A stretch of DNA of 64,000 nucleotides from Actinomyces oricola (GCF_004104015.1 NZ_RYFV01000017.1:1-64000), one strand, 5' to 3'; counted from the stretch's first letter, positions 7,982-16,905 are shown. The notes: generated by a model from the letters alone, not told the origin. Numbers and translations are program-made.

Positions 7982-8904
7982 GGGGGCGTCTCCTCCCGCT
8001 CGGTCCTGCGTCGGCGCACCGAGTAGACCGCGATCAGCCCCAGGGTCAGAACCCCCAGAGCGCTGAGCAGTGCCGCCGAGCCGCCGACGAGCAGACCGAC
8101 GGCGCCCGCCCCCACGCCCACGGCCAGCACCGTCGTGTCGGGATGGGTGCGCCAGTTCTCAATGACCAGAACAACGAAGAGCGCGGTGAGAACGAAGCCC
8201 AGCAGCTCAATGCGCTCCCCGACCATCCTCGCCAGCGCGGTGCCGATCAGTGCCCCCGACGTGGTGCCCACGATCCAGGAGGATTGGCTCAACGCCTCCA
8301 CGCACAGCACGTAGCGCCCGCTCATCGCCCGCTGGTCCTTGGAGGCCAGCAGCGCGTAGACCTCGTCGGTAATGGCGTGAATGGCGTACAGGCGCGCCAG
8401 GGCCGGGCCGCGCACCCGGCTCAGCGGGAAACTCAGGCCGTAGAAAACATGCCGGCCCGAGACGAACAGCGTTGACGCGGCTATGGCCGCCAGCGGCTCG
8501 CCGGCGCCCGCCAGGGGCACCAGCAGCATCTGCATGGTGCCGGAGTAGATCACCACGCTCCACAGCGGCGCCCACCACCAGTCCAGGCCAACGGCCGCCA
8601 GCAGGGTGCCCGCGGCCAGCCCCAGAGTCGTGTAGCCGATCATGACCGGGGCGGCGTCGCGCAAGGCGTCACCAGCAGAGCACATGGGGGCCGGCGCCGC
8701 CCCGGAGTCCCCGCTTTCTGAAAGCGCCCCGGCACTCCCGCTCTCTCGTGCCCGGGGGTGCCCGCTCTTTGAAGGCGCCTCGGAGTCTCCCGGCGCGGCG
8801 GAACCGGCTGGCGCGGCGGAACCGGCTGGCGCGGCGGGGGCCCCGGACGAGCCCGTGCCGCGAGGGGAGCCTGCGACGGGGGCGGGTTTGAGATCCTCAG
8901 TCAT
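7975..8904 (-). CDS. azlC: AzlC-type branched-chain amino acid permease
   Basis: The large subunit of an AzlCD exporter, about 309 residues from the ATG at 8904. The first ~80 residues are an Ala/Gly/Ser/Pro-rich extension with short repeats (PAGSAAPAGSAAPGDSEAP) absent from typical AzlC. The permease starts near GDALRDAAPVMIGYTTLGLAAG and has about seven hydrophobic segments, with SGRHVFYGLSFPLSR as a family signature. The ATG overlaps the stop of the upstream large gene by eight bases. An in-frame ATG at 8934 is possible but deeper in that gene. Translation could also begin after the extension. Confidence 0.8.
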   Translation of the reverse strand: MTEDLKPAPVAGSPRGTGSSGAPAAPAGSAAPAGSAAPGDSEAPSKSGHPRARESGSAGALSESGDSGAAPAPMCSAGDALRDAAPVMIGYTTLGLAAGTLLAAVGLDWWWAPLWSVVIYSGTMQMLLVPLAGAGEPLAAIAASTLFVSGRHVFYGLSFPLSRVRGPALARLYAIHAITDEVYALLASKDQRAMSGRYVLCVEALSQSSWIVGTTSGALIGTALARMVGERIELLGFVLTALFVVLVIENWRTHPDTTVLAVGVGAGAVGLLVGGSAALLSALGVLTLGLIAVYSVRRRRTEREETPPC

Positions 8905-11900
8905 GGCGGGCGCGGTCGATGATCTCCTGCTCACGCCGTCCGGCTTGGCGGGCCGAGTGGGAGACGACGCCGACCAGGATCATGAACAGGCCGAAGGCCA
9001 GGAAATGACCACTGAGGGCATCGCTCCACACGAAGCTCGCCAGATTCGCCCCCAGGTCGGAGTGGATGGTCAAACGCTCCATGATTGGGCCCAGGGCGCT
9101 GGCCATGGTGTGAGGGGCCAGGAGGAAGGGCAGCCCCAGCACCACGCTGATAGCGCCGACGACAAAGGGGCCCAGGGAGGAGCTGCGCGCCATCCACATG
9201 GCGGCGAGCAGCGCCAGGGTGCCGACGATCAACTCCATGAAGCCGCCTGGAGAGAAGGACAGGGCGAAGGGCTCCACGCCCTGACGCATGTGAGCGGCTG
9301 AGGAATGGAGGAAGTACCAGCTCACCGGTAGGGCCGCAATGGCCACGAGCACGCCCGCCCAGTGGGTGGCGGCCCGAGAGGGGGGCTGGCCGACCACGCT
9401 GGAGCCCTCCAGGATCACCTCGTCCTCGTTGCGGGCGGAGGCAGACGTGGTCTTGGAAGCGGCCCGGGAATCGGGCGCCGTCTTCGACTCGGAGTCGGCG
9501 CCACTGCGAAGCGCCACCCAGGACTTCTCCTCAGAGGCGATGGAGTCAGAAGTCTCAGGGCCCCCGGGAGTCTCAGGGGAGGGTGAACCGGGCGTGGTGG
9601 CCTCCGGGGCGGACGCCATCTTGGGCCATACGACCGAGGCGTCCTCGGAGGCGAGAGCGGGGGCCGGAGAGGCTGCTGAGGACTCATCGGCGCTGCTGGT
9701 GTCGGTCAGAGGGTGGGCTTGCTCGCCTGACTGATCGGTGGCGGAGTCGAGGATGTCCGCTCCAGCATTAGCCAACCCAGAGGTCTCCAGCAGGGCGCGG
9801 CGGCGCACGGCGGTGTCGCTGACGTCAGCGCGCGCCGCATGACCCCCTCCGGCGGCTCGGCGGCCCGCCCTGGAGATAGTCGGCGGCTCCTGTGCAATCG
9901 GGAGAACTACTCTTTCAGCCGCCGGTGCGGGGCCGGCCTCCTCGGGGCTGGGTGAAGTCGCGGGCTCATCGTGAGGGGTCGGCGAGTCCATGGGCGGCAG
10001 CGAGTCGCGCGTGCGGTGCCTCATGGCTCGGTGCCGGGCGGAAACCCGGACGGTTGGAGCGTTCTGCTGGTGGTTCTGAGCAGAGTCGGGCTCAGCGGCG
10101 GGCTCGGGGGAACGCCCGACCGCACTGGGCGCTGTCCTGGTCGGTGCGGGCTCCGGTGTCCCTGCGGTGGAGGGTGATGCGGGTTCGGCGGTTGTGGGCG
10201 CGGCCGTGGATGTTGGTTTGGCTGGGGCCGGTGATGCCGGCTCGGTGGTTGCGGGTGTTGGTTTGGTGGCCGTGTCCGCCGGTTCTTGGTCGGTGGGTGC
10301 CTTGTCGCTGGTGGCGGGTGTCGTCGGCTTGGGGGTGGCGGATGACGACCCAGTGGACGCGGGCACGGCAACGGTGTCTGCCGGCTCCCGGTCCGTGGTG
10401 TCTGCCGGCTCCCGGTCGGTGGTGCCTGCTGGCTTCCGGTCGGTGGTGCCTGCTGGCTTCTGGCTGGTGGTGTCTGCTGGCTTCCGGTCTGCGGGTGCTT
10501 TGCTGCCGGTGGTCGGTGCTGTTGCCTTGGTGGTGGGCGCTGATTCCTGGGGGCGTGCGGCTGGTGGTCGCGCCGACGCCGGCTCTGGCACCTCCTCAGC
10601 AGCCGACGCGTCCGGCTCGGCGCTGTCAGCGGGTGCCTTGTCGCCGGCCGACTTCTTCTTGGCGGCGACGGGCGCCGGGGCGGACGACGTCGGCGTCTTC
10701 CCGGCAGCCGGCTCCGCTGTCTCCTTAGTCTCCTTAGCGGAGGGTGATGCGGGTTCGGCGGTTGTGGGCGCGGCCGTGGGTGTTGGTTTGGCGGCCGTGT
10801 CCGCCGGTTCCTGGTCGGTGGGTGCCTTGTCGCTGGTGGCGGGTGTCGTCGGCTTGGGGGTGGCGGATGACGACCCAGTGGACGCGGGCACGGCAACGGT
10901 GTCTGCCGGTTTCCGGCTGGCGGCGTCTGCCGACTTCTGGTCGGCGGTGCCTGCTGGCTTCCGGTCCGTGGTGTCTGCCGGCCTCCGGTCTGCGGGTGCT
11001 TTGCTGCCGGTGGCCGGTGCTGTTGCCTTGGTGGTGGGCGCTGATTCCTGGGGGCGTGCGGCTGGTGGTCGCGCCGACGCCGGCTCTGGCACCTCCTCAG
11101 CAGCCGACGCGTCCGGCTCGGGGGTGTTAGGTGCTGCGGCGGTGTCTGCTGGCCCAATAACGCTGGGCACATCCAGGGTGGAGCGCGCGTCGTGGGCGCG
11201 CGCAGGTGCGGGCTGCGGTGTCTGCGCGGTGGAGGGTGATGCGGGTTCGGCGGTTGTGGGCGCGGCCGTGGGTGTTGGTTTGGCTGGTGATGCCTTGGTG
11301 GCGGCCGCTGGCCGGGAGGGGTTGGCGGTGGCACCGGCGGGCTTCTCCTCGGCACCGGCCGGCTTCTTCTCGGCACCGGCCGGCTTCTCCTTAGCGGTGG
11401 TTGGCTTCTTCTTGGCGGTGGGCGCCGGGGTGGACGACGTCGGCGTCTTCTCGGCGGCCGGTTCGGCTGTGGGAGGGAGCGCCTTGTCGCCGGCCGGCGC
11501 GTGAGCCGCCGGCGCCTGGTTACCGGATGCCGCTGTCCTCACCGGCTGGGCTTGCTCCTGGGCGCTCGTGCCCTGGGTGCGTGCCGGTGTTGGCTTGGCG
11601 GCCCCTGAGGCAGAGGAGGCCGATGCTGGCCTGGACGTGGCGGGTGCCGGCTTGGCGGGGGTCGGCTGGGCGGGGGTCGGCTGGGGTGTGGCCGATGGAG
11701 TCTTAGGGGTGGCTGCGTCCGTGGGCTCAATGACGCTGGGCACATCCAAGGTCGAGTACGCGTCATGGGGGCGCGCGGGTGCGGGCCCCGGCACCCTCCT
11801 GGTGGAGGAGGCTGACGGTCTGAAGGAGGCGGGCGCCGACTCCCGGGCGGGTGCCGGCTTGACGGGGGTCGGCTGGGGTGTGGCCGATGAGGCCTTGGGG

Positions 11901-12679
11901 GTGGCTGCGTCCGTGGGCTCAATGACGCTGGGCACATCCAAGGTCGAGTACGCGTCGTGAGGGCGTGTAGAGGCCATCGTGGGTGCGGCCGGTGCAGCGG
12001 AGGCGGGCGCCGGCTTGGCGGGACTGGTTGCGGCGCTGGCCGACCCGTCTTCGGCGGCACTGGACGCCTTGTCGGCTGGGGCCGGCGTCCTCGCAGGGCG
12101 GGGCGGTACCTGCGCAGCCCTGGCGGCTGGGGCCGAGGCAGTGGGCACCTCCCGAATAAAGTTAGCCGTTTCCTCAGCTCTGGTGGGCGGCGCCGAGGCG
12201 GTGGGCACCTCCTCCACTGCGATGGGCGCCTCTACGACGTCGGCCGGCGATTTTCCAGCGACAGCCGGCACCTCCTCAATGATCTGAGGGATTTGCTGGA
12301 CAGGGGCGGGTGCCTCATCGAAGGGGATGGGCACCTCCTCAACGCGAACGGGTCGCCTCACGGGGCGGGTGACGGCTTCGTTCATGAGGGGCGACAACTC
12401 TTCGGCGACACCGGGTACGGGCCGCGCCTCGGCGGCACCGGGCTGAGGCGCCCCCGTGCGGGGGGTGTCGGTAATGACGCCAGGGGCCTCTTTAGACGGG
12501 TGGCCTACCGGGAAGGTGCCCGCATGGGCGGACTCAGGGCTTTGCCCGGCGGGGGCCGTGCCGGCCTCATCGGGGGCACTGGTCGACGGCGTGACCGAGG
12601 ACTGCGTGGCCTTCTGGGCGGCGTCGTCGACGCCATCCCTGCCCTTCTCCTCGGGATCCTTGGGGTTTTCAGTGCTCAC
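8897..12679 (-). CDS. Very large Pro/Ala/Thr-rich protein with C-terminal four-helix membrane module
   Basis: A protein of about 1,260 residues. From the start to near residue 1,090 it is low-complexity Pro/Ala/Thr/Lys/Glu sequence with nested repeats. These include HDAYSTLDVPSVIEPTDA (two copies plus a variant) and a duplicated block around EPDASAAEEVPEPASARPP. The last ~150 residues form four hydrophobic segments with the loop MARSSSLGPF. GTG at 12679 is preceded by AAGGAGG five bases upstream, which favours it over the ATG at 12700. With no signal peptide and the membrane module at the end, the repeat region is probably cytoplasmic. The function is unknown. It overlaps azlC and lies downstream of a gene encoding two copies of the same four-helix module. 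Confidence 0.8.
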   Translation of the reverse strand: MSTENPKDPEEKGRDGVDDAAQKATQSSVTPSTSAPDEAGTAPAGQSPESAHAGTFPVGHPSKEAPGVITDTPRTGAPQPGAAEARPVPGVAEELSPLMNEAVTRPVRRPVRVEEVPIPFDEAPAPVQQIPQIIEEVPAVAGKSPADVVEAPIAVEEVPTASAPPTRAEETANFIREVPTASAPAARAAQVPPRPARTPAPADKASSAAEDGSASAATSPAKPAPASAAPAAPTMASTRPHDAYSTLDVPSVIEPTDAATPKASSATPQPTPVKPAPARESAPASFRPSASSTRRVPGPAPARPHDAYSTLDVPSVIEPTDAATPKTPSATPQPTPAQPTPAKPAPATSRPASASSASGAAKPTPARTQGTSAQEQAQPVRTAASGNQAPAAHAPAGDKALPPTAEPAAEKTPTSSTPAPTAKKKPTTAKEKPAGAEKKPAGAEEKPAGATANPSRPAAATKASPAKPTPTAAPTTAEPASPSTAQTPQPAPARAHDARSTLDVPSVIGPADTAAAPNTPEPDASAAEEVPEPASARPPAARPQESAPTTKATAPATGSKAPADRRPADTTDRKPAGTADQKSADAASRKPADTVAVPASTGSSSATPKPTTPATSDKAPTDQEPADTAAKPTPTAAPTTAEPASPSAKETKETAEPAAGKTPTSSAPAPVAAKKKSAGDKAPADSAEPDASAAEEVPEPASARPPAARPQESAPTTKATAPTTGSKAPADRKPADTTSQKPAGTTDRKPAGTTDREPADTTDREPADTVAVPASTGSSSATPKPTTPATSDKAPTDQEPADTATKPTPATTEPASPAPAKPTSTAAPTTAEPASPSTAGTPEPAPTRTAPSAVGRSPEPAAEPDSAQNHQQNAPTVRVSARHRAMRHRTRDSLPPMDSPTPHDEPATSPSPEEAGPAPAAERVVLPIAQEPPTISRAGRRAAGGGHAARADVSDTAVRRRALLETSGLANAGADILDSATDQSGEQAHPLTDTSSADESSAASPAPALASEDASVVWPKMASAPEATTPGSPSPETPGGPETSDSIASEEKSWVALRSGADSESKTAPDSRAASKTTSASARNEDEVILEGSSVVGQPPSRAATHWAGVLVAIAALPVSWYFLHSSAAHMRQGVEPFALSFSPGGFMELIVGTLALLAAMWMARSSSLGPFVVGAISVVLGLPFLLAPHTMASALGPIMERLTIHSDLGANLASFVWSDALSGHFLAFGLFMILVGVVSHSARQAGRREQEIIDRARHD
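10166..11270. repeat. Internal DNA repeats in the large gene
   Basis: A ~43-bp block beginning GGAGGGTGATGCGGGTTCGG occurs at about 10166, 10738 and 11228. A ~95-bp block (10525-10620) recurs almost unchanged at 11023-11118, and a ~34-bp block at 10351 recurs at 10879. Near-identity at third codon positions indicates recent duplication or gene conversion rather than selection on protein sequence alone. Confidence 0.75.
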
Positions 12680-12858
12680 GGGGACCTCCTTCACGCCCAC
12701 ACGGTAGCTGTGGGGCTGTCGTGCACCCGGAAGGCGTGCCGGGTAGGGAAACTATGGGGGTAGACCCTGCGCCATCCTCGCCTACAGGGTGTCAATGGGT
12801 CGAGGTGGGCCGGGGGATGACGTGAGAGGCGCGGGGCACCCAGCCTCGACGTCGGTCT

Positions 12859-13800
12859 TCAGGACCCGGGGCCCGAGGGGTGCAGCGCCGCCAGCTCGGA
12901 GAGGCGGCCGTCGCGGCGCGCCAGGTGAACCCCCAGACCCAGGGCCGAGAGGATCAGACCCGTGCCGACCAAGGTGATCGCTGTCGGATCCCCGGGCAGA
13001 AGACGAATCACCCGAGTATAGAAGGGGACTCTCAGGCTCAGAATCGCAGGAAGTCCAAGAAGCACCAGTAGCGGACCCGTGGCACGCAGACCCAGGCTGG
13101 AGCGCGCCGAGCCGGCGGCCGCTAGGAGCATGAGGAGGCCCGCCGCCAACAGCCCCCACGACGGAGAACCTGCCGGGGGATGGGCGACGCCGGTGTACTC
13201 GCGGTGCAACAACGTGATCGCCACCAACATGCTGGGGACAGTGAGGACCAGGGAACCGATGTGGTCACGCCTGCGAGAGGGCGGCGCCGAAGGTGTGACT
13301 CCCATCTCCTTGTCCGACTGCGACAGTCGGAATGAGAGCCGCGCCTCGCCCCGGCCGCGTCGTCGCGCCCGCCGCATTCCCCACGACCCGCCCAGCAGGA
13401 CCGCGGCGACCACCAAGACCATCCCGGTGGGGATGAGCGCCTGCATCCACCCATAGGGCAGACTCAGTACCCGTTCAGGCACGCCCAGGACCGCGAGCTG
13501 GAGCACCAGGGCCGTCAGGCCGGCCACCAGGGGCCCCACCGAGGAGCGCACGGCGAACACGCCGTGGGCGGCCATGCAAACCGCGAAGAGCAGTGCCAGG
13601 TACAGCACTGTCAGGACTGCGTTCCCGCGCGTCGACTGCTGTGCGGCGAGCCCGGCCAGGATCAGGCAGGCAGGGGCGAGGATCAGACCCAGTGCGCCGG
13701 TGAGCAGGTGGTCGCGGCGGCGCCCGCGCGGGGCCGCGGGCACACCGCCGGCAGGCGTGGAGGCGGGGTCCGGTCCTGGGAGGGGGCTGGGTGAGCTCAC
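12859..13800 (-). CDS. Membrane protein built of two tandem four-helix modules
   Basis: A 313-residue integral membrane protein with about eight hydrophobic segments in two related halves. Each half begins with RRRDH (about residues 27 and 174). It then has two helices, an RSS-x-G motif (VRSSVG and ARSSLG), two more helices and a basic end. The same layout forms the C-terminus of the very large protein encoded next. The start is a GTG at 13800. No known family was recognised. It lies 179 bases upstream of the large gene on the same strand and may be cotranscribed. Confidence 0.75.
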   Translation of the reverse strand: MSSPSPLPGPDPASTPAGGVPAAPRGRRRDHLLTGALGLILAPACLILAGLAAQQSTRGNAVLTVLYLALLFAVCMAAHGVFAVRSSVGPLVAGLTALVLQLAVLGVPERVLSLPYGWMQALIPTGMVLVVAAVLLGGSWGMRRARRRGRGEARLSFRLSQSDKEMGVTPSAPPSRRRDHIGSLVLTVPSMLVAITLLHREYTGVAHPPAGSPSWGLLAAGLLMLLAAAGSARSSLGLRATGPLLVLLGLPAILSLRVPFYTRVIRLLPGDPTAITLVGTGLILSALGLGVHLARRDGRLSELAALHPSGPGS

Positions 13801-13923
13801 AGGCCTGAGAGTAGTGGACGTTCACTGGGCGATGGTGGCCGAAGGCCGGTGGTGAATGCGGGTGCCGGGGCGGGCCGGCCCGGCCCTGGGGCGGGTCGTT
13901 GAGACCTCTTCGCTGCGCGCACG

Positions 13924-13955
13924 GTAGAGGGCCCCCAGTCTGGGACACCCTCTAC
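13924..13955 (-). terminator. Terminator of the HTH gene
   Basis: GTAGAGGG (13924-13931) pairs with CCCTCTAC (13948-13955), with an inner CCCAG/CTGGG stem. It lies about 30 bases beyond the stop of the minus-strand HTH gene. Confidence 0.55.
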
Positions 13956-13984
13956 GTACGGGGATTCAAGGCCCTTGCTCAAGA

Positions 13985-14644
13985 TCAGCCCTTCATGCGA
14001 ATCGAGCGGTTGCCATCGCCCGCCTCGAAGACTTCGAAGTCTGATCGGTACCGTTCACGCCAAGACGGGTCGAACTCCGACAGCAGCGCTTCGGGATCTA
14101 CGCGACCGCTCGCAAACTCAAACACGAGGTCGGCGCGATTGGCCGCGTAGAGCACGATCGGTGTGACAGGAGCAGACGAGGACAGCGGCATCTCGAACCA
14201 GGAGGCAATCTCTTCGACCATGTAGTGCCCTGTGATCAAGTCACACGCGGCAAGGAGGCTCGCAACCCGAATACGGCTGTCACCAGATGCCTTCTCGCCC
14301 TTCCGCCACTTCTGCACTGCGGGCACACTCACACCGACCATCCGCGCGATGTCACGCCAGGCGAATCCTAGATCAGCAAGCTCAGTGAGCATCGACTTCA
14401 CATTGGCCTTACCGCGTTCGGCCGCTGCCGTGCGCCATTCATCCTCGTGAGTGCGCTTGTGGAGGTTGTCGACGTCATTGTTGAGCGCTCGGGCCATGCC
14501 CCGAATCCCGCCGACTTCTGTCGTCGAACGGGGAGGCGTGAGCCGCGTCTCCGTCAGATTCTGAGTAAAAGTGGAGTCGCCCGCGGTGGCTCGCGACCCC
14601 AGTGCCGATTCGACAGCGGCGTTCCGCATCAAGGCGTCAGTCAT
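13985..14644 (-). CDS. Helix-turn-helix protein, antitoxin-like
   Basis: A 219-residue protein with an HTH (about 90-120) reading LGFAWRDIARMVGVSVPAVQ followed by KWRKGEKASGDSRIR. This fits a Xre-like DNA-binding fold. The C-terminal 80 residues (MVEEIASWFEMP onward, with FEFASGRVDPEALL) form a separate domain I do not recognise. The local base composition is less GC-rich than the neighbours. The gene starts inside the stop of a truncated upstream frame, an overlap typical of two-gene toxin-antitoxin operons. I infer an antitoxin-like regulator left from an incomplete island. Confidence 0.65.
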   Translation of the reverse strand: MTDALMRNAAVESALGSRATAGDSTFTQNLTETRLTPPRSTTEVGGIRGMARALNNDVDNLHKRTHEDEWRTAAAERGKANVKSMLTELADLGFAWRDIARMVGVSVPAVQKWRKGEKASGDSRIRVASLLAACDLITGHYMVEEIASWFEMPLSSSAPVTPIVLYAANRADLVFEFASGRVDPEALLSEFDPSWRERYRSDFEVFEAGDGNRSIRMKG

Positions 14645-14806
14645 TTCGCAGCGCTTCCTCTCGCAGTCGATCGGTGGTCACACTTTCAAACACCCCGCGC
14701 ACCGGGTGATGTAACGCATCCGCCTGGCGCAAGATTAGATCCGTGTCAAACTCCGGTACCACGTCGGCTGCTTGCCAGAAGCTATCAATGTCCAGCTTGA
14801 ACAGTG
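14637..14806 (-). pseudogene. 5'-truncated gene remnant upstream of the HTH gene
   Basis: The last ~55 codons of a gene are readable (LFKLDIDSFWQAADVVPEFD onward, ending REEALRND). They have normal amino acid complexity and lower GC than the flanks. The frame continues upstream only as antisense of the Fic gene, and no start codon is found before the GC-rich junction near 14806-14825. Its stop overlaps the HTH gene start by eight bases, so the pair was an operon. The lost part may have been a toxin or enzyme; no family was recognised. Confidence 0.5.
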
Positions 14807-14916
14807 GCCCCGGGGGCGGGCGGGGGCGCGACTCTGGGATGCAGCACTGAGGTGTGCTGCGCCTTAGAGTGCGGCGCTGGGCGGATGGGGTCACTACAGT
14901 GAGCCCAGTGGGCGGC

Positions 14917-15891
14917 ATGTCAGTGAGTATTGGGCCGGGGCTCAGACCTGGACATGGGGCTGGGGGCCGTCCGGCCGGCAGTCCCGCGGCCCCCGACGGG
15001 CTCATTGCTGCACTGCGGGCGATCGGCGCCGACGAACGTGTCCGCGGCGCCGAGGATGTCCTGCGTGAAGCGAGTGCCAAGCTGCGCTGGCATGAAGCCC
15101 TGCGCCGGCGTTGGCGCGAGGCCCGAGCAGAGTCCGCCATCCGCGGGGCCGCCGCCTCCGGCGCTATTGAGGGTGCCGTCTTCCCCGTCTCCCAGCTGCG
15201 CCGGGCCGTGGCCGCCGCCGCCCTGACCCAGGCGAATACCGCCGACCCCGCTCTGGACGCCGTCGCCGGGCTCTGGCGTGCCCAGATGCGGCTCAACGGC
15301 TGGATGCCCGACCTGCGCGGCGAGGCCCGCCCCCTCCAGCCCAGCCCCAGGGCGCTGCTCTCCTCCCTCCACCGCGACCTGTCCGGGCCCTTGGCCACAG
15401 CCGGGACCGTCCCCATGGAGGCCGTCGGCGCCCCCCGGGGGCGGGCCGCGCCCCTGGAGGGCGGCCCCGGCCCGGCCCTCAGCGGGGAGGAGCTCACCGC
15501 GCGCCTAGACGGGATCCTCGCGTTAATCGGAGCGTCCAGCGCCCCCGCGCTGGTGCGGGCCGCCGTCGTCCATGCCGAACTGGCGGTGACCCGGCCCTTC
15601 GCCCTGGGCAACGCCGCCCTGGGCAGGCTGGCGGTGCGCCACCTCATCACCCGTGACGGGCTGGAGCCGACCGGTACCGCCGTCGTCGACCAGTACCCGG
15701 CGCGAGCACCGGGCGCCTACGCCCAAGCCCTGGCCGCCTACGCCTCAGGCAGCGCCGACGGCGTCGTGGCCTGGGTGGTGTGGCAGGCCGAGGCAATCCT
15801 GATGGGCATGACCGAGGCCACCGCCCTATGTCGCAGCATCCAGGCCGGCAGTCTCCCCAGCCCCTCCGCGACCGCCCCTGGCGACGCGTAA
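14917..15891 (+). CDS. Degenerate Fic-domain protein
   Basis: A protein of about 324 residues. SGAIEG (81-86) matches the Fic inhibitory motif (S/T-x-x-x-E-G/N). The core motif that should read HPF-x-(D/E)-GNGR-x-x-R instead reads RPFALGNAALGR (226-237). The catalytic His is replaced by Arg, and the ATP-contacting Asp/Glu and Arg are lost, so AMPylation is unlikely. Starts at GTG 14854 and GTG 14899 are alternatives; none has a clear ribosome binding site. It sits beside the HAD phosphatase and ssd-tad genes, where such proteins recur in actinobacteria, suggesting a conserved non-enzymatic role. Confidence 0.75.
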   Translation: MSVSIGPGLRPGHGAGGRPAGSPAAPDGLIAALRAIGADERVRGAEDVLREASAKLRWHEALRRRWREARAESAIRGAAASGAIEGAVFPVSQLRRAVAAAALTQANTADPALDAVAGLWRAQMRLNGWMPDLRGEARPLQPSPRALLSSLHRDLSGPLATAGTVPMEAVGAPRGRAAPLEGGPGPALSGEELTARLDGILALIGASSAPALVRAAVVHAELAVTRPFALGNAALGRLAVRHLITRDGLEPTGTAVVDQYPARAPGAYAQALAAYASGSADGVVAWVVWQAEAILMGMTEATALCRSIQAGSLPSPSATAPGDA

Positions 15892-15968
15892 CGACCGTTG
15901 CGGCGCCCACTGCCCACCTGAGACCGGAGTGTGCCAGCGCGCCAGTAGGGCGGAGGCCAGTGCGCCGC

Positions 15969-16802
15969 TCAGCGGCGGCGTGCCGCCAGGAACGCCGTCG
16001 TTGCGGCCACGGCCAGGAGCGCCAGGGTGCTGAAGAGAATCGGTCCGCGCGCCGAGGAGTCCAGTGCTGAGACCTCCAGAACCTGCCAGGGGGCGCGCAG
16101 CGCCACCGGGCGCTCGAAGTCGCGCACCGGCCACTTTTCCTGGGTCGCCAAGCGACGCAGCTCTCGGTCCGGGTTGACGGCGACCGGATGCCCCACCGCC
16201 TCCAGCATGGGCCGGTCTGAGATCGAGTCGGAGTACGCCCACGAGCGCGACAGGTCAATGCCGTACGCCGCCGCGTCTTCGTGCAGGGCCTCCACCTTCG
16301 CCCCGTGCAGCAGTGAGCGCTCAATCAGGCCGGTGAAGCGCCCCTCCTCGTCAACCTCCATGCGCGTGGCCACAGCGCGGTCGGCCCCCACCAGCTCGGC
16401 CACCGGCCCCACCATCTCCTCGATGGAGGCGGAAACAATAATGACGTCGTGCCCGGCGCGATGATGGGCCTCAATGAGGTCCAGGGCCTCGCTGTAAACC
16501 GCCGACTCAATGGAGGTTGTCAGCGCCTCGCGCACTAGCTCCATGAGCTTCGAGCGCTCCAGCCCCGCGGAGAGCTGGGCGAGCTGGTTCATGAGTCGTG
16601 TGGTCTGGTCCTCATCCGCCCCCATAAGCAGGTAAGGGAGCTGGGCGACGAGGCCGCGCGCCAGTGCCGTGGTCGAGATCAGTCCCGAGCGGCGCATGGG
16701 GCTGCCCAGGGCGAAAGTGGTGGACGTGGCCAGAACGGTCTTGTCCAGGTCGAAGTAGGCCGCGGCGCGGGTGCGCCGGTCGGCCGGCTTGGTTGTGCTC
16801 AT
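15969..16802 (-). CDS. HAD-IB family phosphatase (SerB-like)
   Basis: A 277-residue HAD hydrolase. AAYFDLDKTVLA holds the nucleophile Asp, VIIVSASIEEMV is motif II, and SWAYSDSISDRPMLEAVG supplies the acidic motif IV. A C-terminal hydrophobic segment (ILFSTLALLAVAATTAFLAA) followed by Arg residues suggests a membrane anchor. The ATG at 16802 is preceded by AGGAGG. A HAD-IB phosphatase next to ssd is a conserved actinobacterial arrangement (compare Rv3661/Rv3660c). The substrate is unknown; phosphoserine or a lipid phosphate is possible. Confidence 0.85.
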   Translation of the reverse strand: MSTTKPADRRTRAAAYFDLDKTVLATSTTFALGSPMRRSGLISTTALARGLVAQLPYLLMGADEDQTTRLMNQLAQLSAGLERSKLMELVREALTTSIESAVYSEALDLIEAHHRAGHDVIIVSASIEEMVGPVAELVGADRAVATRMEVDEEGRFTGLIERSLLHGAKVEALHEDAAAYGIDLSRSWAYSDSISDRPMLEAVGHPVAVNPDRELRRLATQEKWPVRDFERPVALRAPWQVLEVSALDSSARGPILFSTLALLAVAATTAFLAARRR

Positions 16803-16843
16803 CCCTGCCTCCTGCGCTGTGACTGGCTGCGGTTCCCCATCCC

Positions 16844-16905
16844 CTCCAACAAAATCCTCACAGCACAACGTCCGCGGATGGTGTGCTGTGAGGATTTTGT
16901 TGGAG
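16844..16905. repeat. 62-bp hairpin repeat, copy 1
   Basis: Arms 16844-16869 and 16880-16905 (26 bp, one mismatch) flank a 10-nt loop. The left arm starts CTCCAACAAAATCCTCACAG. It lies between divergent gene starts, where no terminator is expected. It shares geometry and sequence with copies at 28985 and 38745. Confidence 0.85.

Noticed and set aside
10167-11504. 445-codon plus-strand frame antisense to the large repeat protein
   Set aside because: It is a by-product of the GC-rich repeats. The minus-strand frame has a ribosome site, a start codon and a membrane domain.
14637-15650. 337-codon minus-strand frame over the Fic gene
   Set aside because: Only its last ~55 codons look like protein. 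The rest is antisense of the Fic gene and Arg/Ser/Pro-rich.
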